From Schistocerca nitens (taxonomy: Eukaryota > Arthropoda > Insecta > Orthoptera > Acrididae), in assembly GCF_023898315.1 (NCBI RefSeq), contig NC_064616.1, positions 648,578,974 to 648,642,973 on the forward strand: DNA of 64,000 nt, in the 5' to 3' direction. Positions 12,266-21,033 of this stretch are shown here, piece by piece. The position numbers were made by a program, and so were the translations under genes. The notes below the pieces were generated by a model. The model did not search any database, had not been told where the DNA came from, and saw only the letters and a list, made by a program, of their open reading frames with translations. The first letter of the stretch is position 1. Every line of letters starts with the position of its first letter.

Positions 12266-12785
12266 TCTGCTTTAAACTAAATGGACCTAACTTATTACTA
12301 CATGCAATACGTACTTTCTCTAATGCACCTTGATCCTCAGATATTTTTTTATTAGCCCTATCATCTAGTGTTAGTCTTTCAACTCTTACATTTATCCTGT
12401 AGACGTATGTTATAATCTTGTTAATAATTACAGAATCGTACTTATTTGCAAAGAACTTAAACTCGTCAGTAATATCATAATGTCTAAGGGCTGTAAAGTT
12501 GTGTGCATTTTCGTCATATTTTTCTGTTGTCCCCATTTTTCCATATTCGAACCGTAATCCATCGGATTGCGTATATTCAGTACGCTTTATAACCATACCA
12601 GGTTTATTTTTAACATTTACAGTTACAGGACGACCTTCGACTATACGCTTCAAAATAGAAGCATAAGGACGCCAACGTAACCACTCGAATTCCTCGAATA
12701 CAATTACATTGTGTACACGTGGATCGTAGCCACCGAACCCAAATTCAGAGCAAAATGGAAGATATACATGTTGCTTTCTTGACAA
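12213..12785 (-). pseudogene. Rep-capsid chimeric frame (deletion product)
   Basis: This open frame reads Rep helicase sequence, from about residue 347 to 412 in the numbering of copy 2, then passes in frame into capsid-like sequence from about residue 47 to 152, then into flanking DNA. The join is at 12584/12585. Compared with copy 2 it removes 280 bp (equivalent to 15027-15306), including the Rep motif C, the Rep C-terminus and the arginine-rich capsid N-terminus. The parents share GC at the breakpoint. Upstream the Rep frame is shifted at about 12812, so this segment is not joined to the intact Rep N-terminus. A function is unlikely. Confidence 0.8.
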
Positions 12786-13819
12786 TATCTTTTCGACCAG
12801 AGTTGATTTGCCTTATTTGTGTCTCCATATAAATACAATTGCTTTTTACGAACCATTTGGGACCGAAAGGCCTCATTGTACCACCGGACCACACGCCCCG
12901 CCCAGCCATTGTAATTCAGATGACACACTGTTAGCGCGCGAACTACAAATTTCTTTGCCTGAAACGATTCGAAATACTTCTGAATGAAACGCACACGGGA
13001 CCAGTTATTCACTAAAAATGCATCTGTGTAATCAATGTGGTTAGTACGTTCAGCCCATCTATGAAGACGAACATTAAATGACAAAGCTGAGTCATTACAA
13101 TTTGATATAAGCTGAGCATCTGATTTAGTAATATAGATCAAAGCTATTTTCCTACTCCTACACTTCTGTACGTCAAACACACCGTTAATACTACCGAACA
13201 TAAATTCAATGCCACTCCTAACCTCTGACAACAGTTTTCCATCGCTAAATTTTAAATAAGCATGTATATGTGTACAATTACCTCTTGCAAATGGTTCCTC
13301 AGATACACAATATTCAATTACGTTCCAAATGGCCAACACTGTATTGATAAAATGCTGTTTACCGCCAACTGAGAAAGAATCAACTGTGATGAGAAATGTT
13401 TCGCTGCGTCTCTTATACCCTACCCGGCTAGTGGTTGCACAACTGGCTGGAACATGTCCGAGCCGGTCAGGCACGTCCTGGCCTGCGCGCGGCCTTGAAG
13501 TGATTACATCATCGCAAAAACGCGGAATCAGCCCACAAGTAATACTAGGTGGGCTCGATTCGCTTTCTAAAGGGGCCCCCACTGGGGGGTCACTCACAGC
13601 GGATGGTCCTGCATCTCCGAGTAAGTGCGCTGGCATGCGCGACAGCGGCACCTCCCATCCGTCGTCAAACTGATGTTGTGTAGATTCTTCCCGAGACCCA
13701 TGCTGCGTTGAATCAGAAGTTGTGTTATGTTGGGTGTTTTCGGTTTGTTCATTACCACTGATAGCAGCGTCATACACGCTGCTTCTGAATCCCAAAGCGG
13801 AACGCAGGTGGTACGCCAT
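12786..13819 (-). pseudogene. rep: Rep copy 1: replication initiator, frameshifted
   Basis: The frame opens at 13819 and reads a 130-residue low-complexity N-terminal extension rich in Ser, Thr, Gln and Pro. The HUH endonuclease domain follows: motif I FLITV near residue 140, motif II THIHAYLKF at 183-191 (H184, H186), and motif III YITK at 229-232 with Y229 as the expected nicking tyrosine. These would nick and join the viral origin in rolling-circle replication. The frame then enters the helicase domain and is broken at the Walker A motif. One base is missing near 12812-12816 relative to copy 2, so the reading shifts after GDTN and the ATPase is lost. The HUH half is open and could still be translated. 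The start is the same as in copy 2. Confidence 0.85.
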
Positions 13820-14052
13820 CCTGAAATGTCCAATACATAATACAGCCTAGTAAGCCATTGTGAACGGTAATGTAAACAATACTCGTATTGACATGTACAT
13901 TGCCATTTATGCTTCTCGTTTCTTAACTTGTACACAAGCCTATATTTTTGGCTACCCTGACATGGAGACCTCACTGGACGTGAGGCCATTTTCTAGGATG
14001 GCCTACGGCTGTGTGTCTGAGAAGGACTGTGTGCTATATATATACTGAGGTT
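13820..14052 (-). promoter_or_regulatory. Viral intergenic region with TATA-like run and hairpins
   Basis: This 233-bp stretch lies between the stop of the third frame and the start of Rep copy 1. A TATATATATA run at 14035-14044 is a candidate promoter, about 215 nt upstream of the Rep start. Two overlapping hairpins are perfect: CCTCAC/GTGAGG at 13969-13974 and 13980-13985 (loop TGGAC), and AGGCCAT/ATGGCCT at 13983-13989 and 13998-14004 (loop TTTCTAGG). A third stem CAATAC/GTATTG lies near 13877-13890. The second copy (16543-16775) keeps all of these and is 3 nt shorter. The replication origin would be expected here, but I do not see the usual NANTATTAC loop motif. Confidence 0.6.
14035..14044 (-). 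promoter_or_regulatory. TATA-like element upstream of Rep
   Basis: Ten alternating T/A bases on the minus strand. The counterpart in the second copy, 16757-16764, is 2 bp shorter. Position and composition suggest the Rep promoter; no start site can be proven. Confidence 0.45.
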
Positions 14053-14376
14053 CTAATAATTGTACCACAATGGCCTATATCTACCCTGCCTAAAATCGTA
14101 GTACCTATGTGCGCATCTCACACCATTAGGCATAAATACAAACTCTCTGTATGCATCTCGAAACTGATTGATTAATTGTTGCAAATTTGGTTTGTAATAC
14201 CACAGTTCCTCTAGTGCAATTACAGCAGCTGAGTAATTTATCTTATTTCCATAAAATGTTAATGCTAAATCGTCGATTCGTTGCTGTGTGGTAGGAACAA
14301 GGAAGGCGAGGCGCAGGTCATCCGGATAATTTCTGATATGGTCCCAGTTGCCATAAAAAAATTCCAACGCAGACAT
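14053..14376 (-). CDS. Viral third protein, unknown function (107 aa)
   Basis: An intact frame that begins 23 nt after the capsid-like stop and ends at the start of the intergenic region. I do not recognise the family. The protein is rich in aromatic residues (Tyr, Phe, Trp) and has no obvious signal peptide or membrane segment. Its C-terminus is basic and tyrosine-rich (HRYYDFRQGRYRPLWYNY). It has a downstream position in a one-strand gene order Rep, capsid, third frame. It is present only once, because the second copy lost it by deletion. An intact 107-codon frame packed tightly between other viral features suggests a real gene in the ancestral virus. Confidence 0.65.
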   Translation of the reverse strand: MSALEFFYGNWDHIRNYPDDLRLAFLVPTTQQRIDDLALTFYGNKINYSAAVIALEELWYYKPNLQQLINQFRDAYREFVFMPNGVRCAHRYYDFRQGRYRPLWYNY

Positions 14377-14394
14377 TAGCTGTAAACAACAATC

Positions 14395-14400
14395 TTTATT
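14395..14400 (-). terminator. AATAAA overlapping the capsid stop codon
   Basis: On the minus strand the capsid stop TAA at 14402-14400 runs straight into AATAAA. It could be a polyadenylation signal for Rep and capsid transcripts, with the third frame downstream. It is a six-base match, so chance is possible. Confidence 0.35.
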
Positions 14401-15164
14401 TAGAAAGTAACCGTACCCTTACGTTTACAAAAAGTCATATACACACTGTTCCTAACTACAAAGGTTACATATTTAACTTCACTTTGTACAACATCGTTCT
14501 TGGCAGGTGCATCACCTGCTATTTCCAAACCAATGTAAAATGGATTTACACCTTGAAAGAGTTTATTTTTACATTTGCATTGATTCTCTAAATCTGGCCA
14601 TGATTTTACTTTACTAATATCTGCACTAGTCTCAGGTTTTGAATACGTAACAAATTTAAATCGATTTCTCCTACTATACTTTCGCCAAGGAACGCCTGAT
14701 GAACGTTCCGGCTTTAAACTAAATGGACCTAACTTATTACTACATGCAATACATACTTTCTCTAATGCACCTTGATCCTCAAATATTTTTTTATTAGCCC
14801 TATCATCTAGTGTTAGTCTTTCAACTCTTACATTTATCCTGTAGACGTGTGTTATAATCTTGTTAATAATTACAGAATCGTACTTATTTGCAAAGAACTT
14901 AAACTCGTCAGTAATATCATAATGTCTAAGGGCTGTAAAGTTGTGTGCATTTTTGTCATATTTTTCTGTTGTCCCCATTTTTCCATATTCGAACCGTAAT
15001 CCATCGGATTGCGTATATTCAGTACGCCATTTACACATTCGTCCAAAATATGGCCTAGTCAGAATGGTCCGTCGGCGTATCCAACGCCTCGGGCGTGCAC
15101 GGCGAACCCGAGACATCATCCTCGTCCGACGAAATGCATAAAATTTCCTCCTCGGCCTCCACAT
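14400..15164 (-). CDS. cap: Capsid-like protein with arginine-rich N-terminus (254 aa)
   Basis: An intact 254-residue frame. The first 45 residues are dominated by arginine (RRARPRRWIRRR and neighbours), as in the DNA-binding N-terminal arm of circovirus-like capsid proteins. The rest is 200 residues of mixed sequence without membrane segments, compatible with a single jelly-roll, but I cannot show the fold by eye. The start at 15164 lies inside the Rep 3' end, giving a 110-nt overlap in another frame. Assignment as capsid rests on size, basic arm and position next to Rep. A part of this gene recurs in the left chimera (12266-12584) and the right fragment (16793-17039). Confidence 0.7.
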   Translation of the reverse strand: MWRPRRKFYAFRRTRMMSRVRRARPRRWIRRRTILTRPYFGRMCKWRTEYTQSDGLRFEYGKMGTTEKYDKNAHNFTALRHYDITDEFKFFANKYDSVIINKIITHVYRINVRVERLTLDDRANKKIFEDQGALEKVCIACSNKLGPFSLKPERSSGVPWRKYSRRNRFKFVTYSKPETSADISKVKSWPDLENQCKCKNKLFQGVNPFYIGLEIAGDAPAKNDVVQSEVKYVTFVVRNSVYMTFCKRKGTVTF

Positions 15165-16542
15165 TCGAGGTGTCCGACGCCATCTCCTCCTTAATATTTA
15201 AACAATGTATTATGTGGCAGTCCGCATGAACAACATTCAAACGTGATATCAACGCATCATCACCTATAGTAAACTCATTGGACACAAATATAACCAGTCC
15301 TCTGTGCTTTATAACCATACCAGGTTTATTTTTAACATTTACAGTTACAGGACGACCTTTGACTATACGCTTCAAAATAGAAGCATAAGGATGCCAATGT
15401 AACCACTCGAATTCCTCGAATACAATTACATTGTGTACACGTGAATCGCAGCCACCGAACCCAAATTCAGAGCAAAATGGAAGATATACATGTTGCTTTC
15501 TTGACAATATCTTTTCGACCAGAGATGATTTGCCTATATTTGTGTCTCCATATAAATACAATTGCTTTTTACGAACCATTTGGGACCGAAAGGCCTCATT
15601 GCACCACCAGACCATACGCCCCGCCCAGCCATTGTAATTCAGATGACACACTGTTAGCGCGCGAACTACAAATTTCTTTGCCTGAAACGATTCGAAATAC
15701 TTCTCAATGAAACGTACACGGGACCATTTATTCACTAAAAATGCATCTGTGTAATCAATGTGGTTAGTACGTTCAGCCCATCTATGAAGACGAACATTAA
15801 ATGACAAAGCTGAGTCATTACAATTTGATATAAGCTGAGCATCTGATTTTGTACTATAGATCAAGGCTGTTTTCCTACTCCTACACTTCTGTACGTCAAA
15901 CACACCGTTAATACTACCGAACATAAATTCAATGCCACTCCTAACCTCTGACAACAGTTTTCCATCGCTAAGTTTTTAATAAGCATGTATATGTGTACAA
16001 TTACCTCTTGCAAATGGTTCCTCAGATACACAATATTCAATTACGTTCCAAATGGCCAACACTGTATTGATAAAATGCTGTTTACCGCCAACTGAGAAAG
16101 AATCAACTGTGATAAGAAATGTTTCGCTGCGTCTCTTATACCCTACCCGGCTAGTGGTTGCACAACTGGCTGGAACATGTCCGAGCCGGTCAGGCACGTC
16201 CTGGCCTGCGCGCGGCCTTGAAGTGATTACATCATCGCAAAAACGCGGAATCGGCCCACAAGTAAGACTAGGTGGGCTCGATTCGCTTTCTAAAGGGGCC
16301 CCCACTGGGGGGTCACTCGCAGCGGATGGTCCTGCATCTCCGAGTAAGTGCGCTGGCATGCGCGACAGCGGCACCTCCCATCTGTCGTCAAACTGATGTT
16401 GTGTAGATTCTTCCCGAGACCCATGCTGCGTTGAATCAGAAGTTGTGTTATGTTGGGTGTTTTTGGTTTGTTCATTACCACTGGTAGCAGCGTCATACAC
16501 GCTTCTTCTGAATCCCAAAGCGGAACGCAGGTGGTACGCCAT
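15055..16542 (-). pseudogene. rep: Rep copy 2: replication initiator with one internal stop
   Basis: The frame spans 495 codons and is open except for one stop at 15976-15978, just after the HUH motif. At that site copy 1 has a leucine codon (TTA) and copy 2 has TAA. Upstream are the low-complexity extension and motifs I and II; downstream are motif III (YSTK, Y229), Walker A GDTNIGKSS at 332-340, Walker B VIVFEEFEW at 372-380, motif C VIFVSNE at 417-423 and SRLN near 433-436. The order and wording resemble CRESS-DNA Reps (DDFYGW and ITSN blocks). The length is well above the usual 280-350, owing to the N-terminal extension and an acidic C-terminal tail. The 3' end overlaps the capsid frame. 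Confidence 0.85.
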
Positions 16543-16791
16543 CCTGAAATGTCCAATACATAATACAGCCTAGTAAGCCATTGTGAACGGTAATGTAAAC
16601 AATACTCGTATTGACATGTACATTGCCATTTATGCTTCTCGTTTCTTAACTTGTACACAAGCCTATATTTTTGGCTACCCGACATGGAGACCTCACTGGA
16701 CGTGAGGCCATTTTCTAGGATGGCCTACGGCTGTGTGTCTGAGAAGGACTGTGTGCTATATATACTGAGGTTCTAATAATTGTACCACAAT
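16543..16791 (-). promoter_or_regulatory. Second viral intergenic region, truncated by deletion
   Basis: Near-identical to 13820-14072, with a 2-bp shorter TATA run and one missing base near 16680. It ends at a junction at 16791/16793, where intergenic sequence passes directly into capsid sequence. The bases TG are shared by both parents at the join. The third gene and the capsid C-terminal half are missing between them. Confidence 0.75.
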
Positions 16792-16792
16792 G

Positions 16793-17039
16793 CAAAGAAC
16801 TTAAACTCGTCAGTAATATCATAATGTCTAAGGGCTGTAAAGTTGTGTGCATTTTCGTCATATTTTTCTGTTGTCCCCATTTTTCCATATTCGAACCGTA
16901 ATCCATCGGATTGCGTATATTCAGTACGCCATTTACACATTCATCCAAAATATGGCCTAGTCAGAATGGTCCGTCGGCGTATCCAACGCCTCGGGCGTGC
17001 ACGGCGAACCCAAGACATCATCCTCGTCCGACGAAATGC
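16793..17039 (-). pseudogene. Capsid fragment at the right end of the array
   Basis: This segment matches 14891-15137 with an offset of 1902 bp and encodes roughly residues 10-91 of the capsid-like protein. It has no start codon of its own gene and is cut at both sides: on the left by the 818-bp deletion, on the right by the edge of the viral sequence next to a mariner remnant. Confidence 0.8.
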
Positions 17040-17059
17040 CTCGTTTTAGGAGAAACTAA

Positions 17060-17733
17060 CAAAATTCTTTGCACCATTTTGTGACCACAGCTGAAATTTG
17101 GGAGCACTACTATACCCCAGAGACAAAACAACAGTCAAAGCAGTGGACATATGCTGATTCTCTGCCACCAAAGGAAGCAAAGACAATTCTTTTGGCGGGA
17201 AACGTCATGGCATCAGTGTTCTGGGATGCGAAAGGGATTCTGTTTGTAGATTATCTCCCCACTGGGCAAGCAATTACTGAAGAATACTATGCTAACCTCC
17301 TGGACAAATTGCAGCAAAAGATATGTGAAAAAAAGGCCAGATTATCAAGGAAGAAAGTCATCTTCCACTAAGACAATGCACACCCGCACACATGTGCCGT
17401 CACCATAGCAAAATTACACAAACTAAGGTATGATCTGTTGCCAAACCCGCCTTATTCACCTGATATGGTTCCGTCAGACTTCCACCTCTTCCCAAAACTG
17501 AAAATTTTTCTTGGTGGATGAAGATTCACTTCAAACAAAGAAGTGATAGCCAGAGTTGACAACTATTTTGCAGGCCTGGAGGAAACTCATTTTTGAGATG
17601 GGATCAAGACACTGGAACATCGTTGGACCAAGTGCATTAATCTACAAGGAGACTACATTGAAAAATAAAGAAAGTTTCAGTGATGTAAGTACTTTTTTCT
17701 AATCTGTTCCAAGAACTTTTCAAACCACCAAAT
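17060..17733 (+). pseudogene. Mariner transposase, 3' part only
   Basis: The plus strand encodes the C-terminal half of a mariner transposase. Recognisable blocks are TPETKQQSKQW near 17118, VFWDAKGILFVDYL near 17217, and, after a stop at 17369, the block with DNAHPHT and NPPYSPDMVPSDFHLFPKL. These hold the second and third catalytic aspartates of a DD34D enzyme. The 3' end near 17733 resembles a mariner terminal repeat (GAAAAGTT on the minus strand). The 5' half, including the first catalytic aspartate, is absent: homology starts directly at the right viral boundary. Stop codons make it dead. Confidence 0.8.
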
Positions 17734-17734
17734 A

Positions 17735-18511
17735 AGGACATATCACAGCTGACAAGAATATCACACAGGTTCACATTAATGTTTCTTAGCTTTTCAATAA
17801 AATTCGCTAGGTTTTTGATATAATTGTCAGTTCTACCAACAAAGGTTTGTAGCAAAGAGGCTAGATATCTATCCATCCTGTTGGTGGGAGACCCTATGTA
17901 ACTCGCATTTCTCAAATGAACTACTGGCTTGTGCATTTTTGAAGCCAGTCAGTCGGGGGGATAAGCTTCAGTTCAGCAGAGCCATTTCTTATTGTGCCCG
18001 GCAGGGGGGGGGGGGGGGGGAGACTTTAACAGTTGACTGATCCAAAAGGTCATTAACCTTCCTATGATAATCTTCACTCATCATCATGATTCTCTTTTTT
18101 TTGTGGTAAGGACTGTGATGATGTTATCCACATTGATAACCCTAAGCGTCTTCCTTTCTGCTTGTGACAAATTACTGTTAGTGGCATGGGTCAGACTGTT
18201 CTGATAACAAATGGATGTTGATGATATGAGAATGGTTTCAGTACCATTACCTCTTGATGGTGGCTTAAAGAAGTAACTTATTTGTGGTTGAGGCTTTTTG
18301 TGTACTGTTCTTTTATCACTTGTTGCCACAATATCTTTCAATCCAAGAAATATGTTCGGTAATCTGGATTAATATCAATAAACTTGATAAATGTGTCCAA
18401 AGACAAATTTCCCTCATCAAAAACAGTCTTTGATTCTTTATTAAGTGCATATCTGCAATGACGTACAGTGAAAAAAATGCAACTGTAAAACAAAATGTGC
18501 CTAAAGCCTAA

Positions 18512-18574
<63 letters not shown>

Positions 18575-18726
18575 CAGAGAGCTGGCTACAATGTATACTA
18601 TCCATATAAACTTGTCATGGATACCACAATGCAATGCAGTCACCATGAATAGTCTAGTTGTACATGGCTGAAAAAATAATGTTCCCATAATACCTTCATC
18701 TGATGATGCCGCAGTGGCTCAAAAAC
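17735..18726. other. Unassigned sequence with poly-G and (AG)n
   Basis: No gene is recognisable. A poly-G tract lies at 18004-18020 and about 31 AG units at 18513-18574. The frame 18084-18341 is short and shows no known domain. Confidence 0.5.
18513..18574 (+). repeat. (AG)n microsatellite
   Basis: Uninterrupted AG dinucleotides over about 60 bp. The leucine/serine-rich frame on the other strand is an artefact. Confidence 0.95.
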
Positions 18727-18728
18727 TA

Positions 18729-19925
18729 CACTATGCAATCAAAAGTATCCGGACACCCACAAAAACATACATTTTTCATATTATGTGCATTGTGCTGCCA
18801 CCTACTGCCAGGTACTCCATATCAGCGACCTCAGTAGTCATTAGACATCGTGAGAAAGCAGAATGAGGCGGTCCGCGGAACACATGGACTTCGAATGCGG
18901 TCAGGTGATTGGGTGTCACTTGTGTCATACACCTGTACATTACATTACCACACTCCTAAACATCCCTAGACCCACTGTTTCCGATGTGATAGTGAAGTGG
19001 AAACATGAAGGGACACGTACAGCACAAAAGCGTACAGGCCGACCTTACCTGTTGACTGACAAGACCGCCAACAGTTGAAGAGGGTCATAATGGGTAGTAG
19101 CCAGACGTCTATCCAGACCATTGCACAGGAATTCCAAACTGCATCAGGATCCACTGCAAGTACTATGACAATTAGGCGGGAGGTGAGAAAAATTGGATTT
19201 CATGGTTGAGCAGCTGCCCATAATCCACACACCACTCCAGTAAATGCCAAATGACACCTTGTAAATATTGGACAATTGAGCAGTGGAAAAACGTTGTGTG
19301 GAGTGACGAATCAGGGTACACAATGTGGTGGCCCAATGGCAGGGTGTGAGTATGGCAAATGACCGGGGAACATCATCTGTCAGCATGTGTAGTGCTAACA
19401 GTAAAATTTGGAGGTGGTGGTGTTATGGTGTGGTTGTGTTTTTCATGGAGGGGACTTGTACCCCTTGTTTGGCGGGCACTATCACAGTACAGGCCTACAT
19501 TGATGTTTTAAGCACCTTCTTGCTTCCCACTATTGAAGAGCAATTCAGGGATGGCAATTGCATTCTTTCAACATGATCGAGCACCTGTTCATAATGCACG
19601 GCCTGTGGCGGAGTAGTTACATGACAATAACATCTCTGTAATGGACTGGACTGCACAGAGTCCTATAGAACACCTGTGGGATGTTTTGGAATGCCGAATT
19701 CATGCCAGGCCTCACCGACCGACATCAATACCTCTCCTCAGTGCAGCACTCCATGAAGAATGATTTGCCATTCCCCAAGAAATCTTCCAGTACCTGATTG
19801 AACGTACGCCTGTGAGAGCGGAACCTGTCATCAAGACTAAGGGTGGGCCAACACCATACTGAATGCCAGTGCTACTGATGGAGGGCGCCACGAACAGGTG
19901 TCTGGATGCTTTTGATCACATAGTG
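18729..19925 (+). mobile_element. Tc1-like transposon, non-functional
   Basis: The ends form imperfect inverted repeats of about 28 bp (CACTATGCAATCAAAAGTAT on the left, CACTATGTGATCAAAAGCAT read inward from the right). TA dinucleotides flank both ends at 18727-18728 and 19926-19927, as expected for Tc1/mariner target duplication. The transposase starts at 18863 (MRRSAEHMDFECGQ) with HTH sequence, then is broken by a stop at 19076 and later frameshifts. The final block lacks the usual D-L-N before PIEHLWD, so the spacing between the last two catalytic residues is disturbed. Confidence 0.85.
18863..19860 (+). pseudogene. Broken Tc1-like transposase
   Basis: Pieces in order: an N-terminal HTH part (18863-19078), a middle part in other frames, KIWRWWCYGVVVFF-type sequence at 19410-19450 corresponding to the family's GGGSVMVWGCF block, and a final SPIEHLWDVL block near 19660. 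Multiple frame changes and stops make it non-coding today. Confidence 0.75.
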
Positions 19926-19927
19926 TA

Positions 19928-20514
19928 GTTAATGGTACAATAAATAGTACCAAATTAAAAAAAGTGGCCAGTTGCATATCACACTCACATAAACCATAAT
20001 GTAAATCACAATTGCAGTTCACCATTCACAATGGATATGATGAGTTTCGCAATCCCATTGGACATATCAGTGGAAGACATGCATTAACTGCAAAATGTCA
20101 TTACATCCGTCATCACATCTGTGTTACAATATAGCAGTTGGATTCTATTCAGTTTGACCCACATACATGGTGAATTAGTTATGCTAATTCTTTAATTTTC
20201 TTGTGACTCAGAATAATTATTTTATTTTACTGTGAACTAATGACTTGTTTCCTGTTGCAGTGTATTTAAGAGAATGCAATAAATAAATATTGCCACAGAG
20301 CAGCTAGTCAAAAAATTATTTTTTGCACTCAAAATGACTACAGAGATTTCCTCTAGCAACCCCCTGCTGCCACCTCACTGTCCTCCCCCCGCGTCGGCCT
20401 GTCCAGTTCCAGTGGGTGGGATCTGGTAAACCCGTTGAACGTAGCAATGGTAGATGCTGAACTATCGCAAGTGTCTATGTGTGTCAAAGGCACTGGCAGC
20501 AAGGAAAACACAGC
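19928..20514. other. Spacer with an LTR fragment
   Basis: Between the Tc1-like element and LINE B. The only assignable part is the LTR-like segment at 20140-20305; the remainder shows no gene. Confidence 0.5.
20140..20305 (+). repeat. Fragment of a Gypsy-type LTR
   Basis: The segment shares the string CTTTAATTTTCTTGTG, a following A/T-rich block and AATAAATA near 20279 with the ends of the LTR-like sequences at 27330-27420 and 47540-47660. It corresponds to the 3' end of that LTR. It stands alone, without internal element sequence. Confidence 0.6.
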
Positions 20515-21033
20515 ATCTGGTTGGTTTGTAGGGGTTGAAGGGACCAGACTATGAAGGCCATCGGTCCCTTTTCCATGATCATGAGACACCCACAAGAAAC
20601 AAAAACAAGCAATGGAGATGACAAGGGACGACACAGAACAAGAAAGACATAGACTAAGACCAGAAAAGAGGAATTAAAACACACACAGTGTTACAGTGGT
20701 TCGCCGACCACGGAAACAAAAAAAGGAAATGCCAACCACCAAGACACACACTAAAAACCCCAATTTAAAACCGTACGCCAAAGGCCAGACTCAACACAAA
20801 AAATGACACAAACAATAAGATCGAGTGATAAAAGCCCCCTGCTCAAATAAAACTCAAAACAAAGCCTGCCATTGCCGCGTCACCTGTTATAAGTGCAGGG
20901 AGCATATCAGACAGCGCAAACGTCTGCCTGAGCGCAGTTAAAAGCAGATAGTACAAAAAAATGTGGACAACTGACAACACTGAACCACAGTGACAGAGAG
21001 GTGGGTCCTTGCGGCACAATAAATAACCATGCG

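Larger units (their letters stand above)
12266..17039 (-). mobile_element. Endogenous CRESS-DNA virus-like element, tandem copies
   Basis: The sequence from 12266 to 17039 repeats head to tail with a period of 2723 bp: Rep copy 1 starts at 13819 and Rep copy 2 at 16542. A full monomer is 13820-16542. It encodes, all on the minus strand, a Rep with HUH and superfamily 3 helicase motifs, an arginine-rich capsid-like protein and a third protein. The array covers about 1.75 units. The left part lacks 280 bp at the Rep/capsid boundary, and the right end lacks about 818 bp between intergenic region and capsid. Rep homology points to circular ssDNA viruses. A head-to-tail array is what rolling-circle products or integrated concatemers would give. 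The assignment to a virus is inferred from protein motifs and gene content. Confidence 0.85.

Noticed and set aside
14731..14920. TATTAC-containing strings as the viral origin nonanucleotide
   Set aside because: They lie inside the capsid-like coding sequence, without flanking stems, and are expected by chance in AT-rich DNA.
12266..17039. Parvovirus or densovirus NS1 as the source of the Rep
   Set aside because: HUH and superfamily 3 helicase motifs occur in both groups. The EEFEW block, the VIFVSNE motif, the 2.7-kb unit size and the small arginine-rich capsid-like protein fit CRESS-DNA viruses better. The distinction rests on motifs read by eye.
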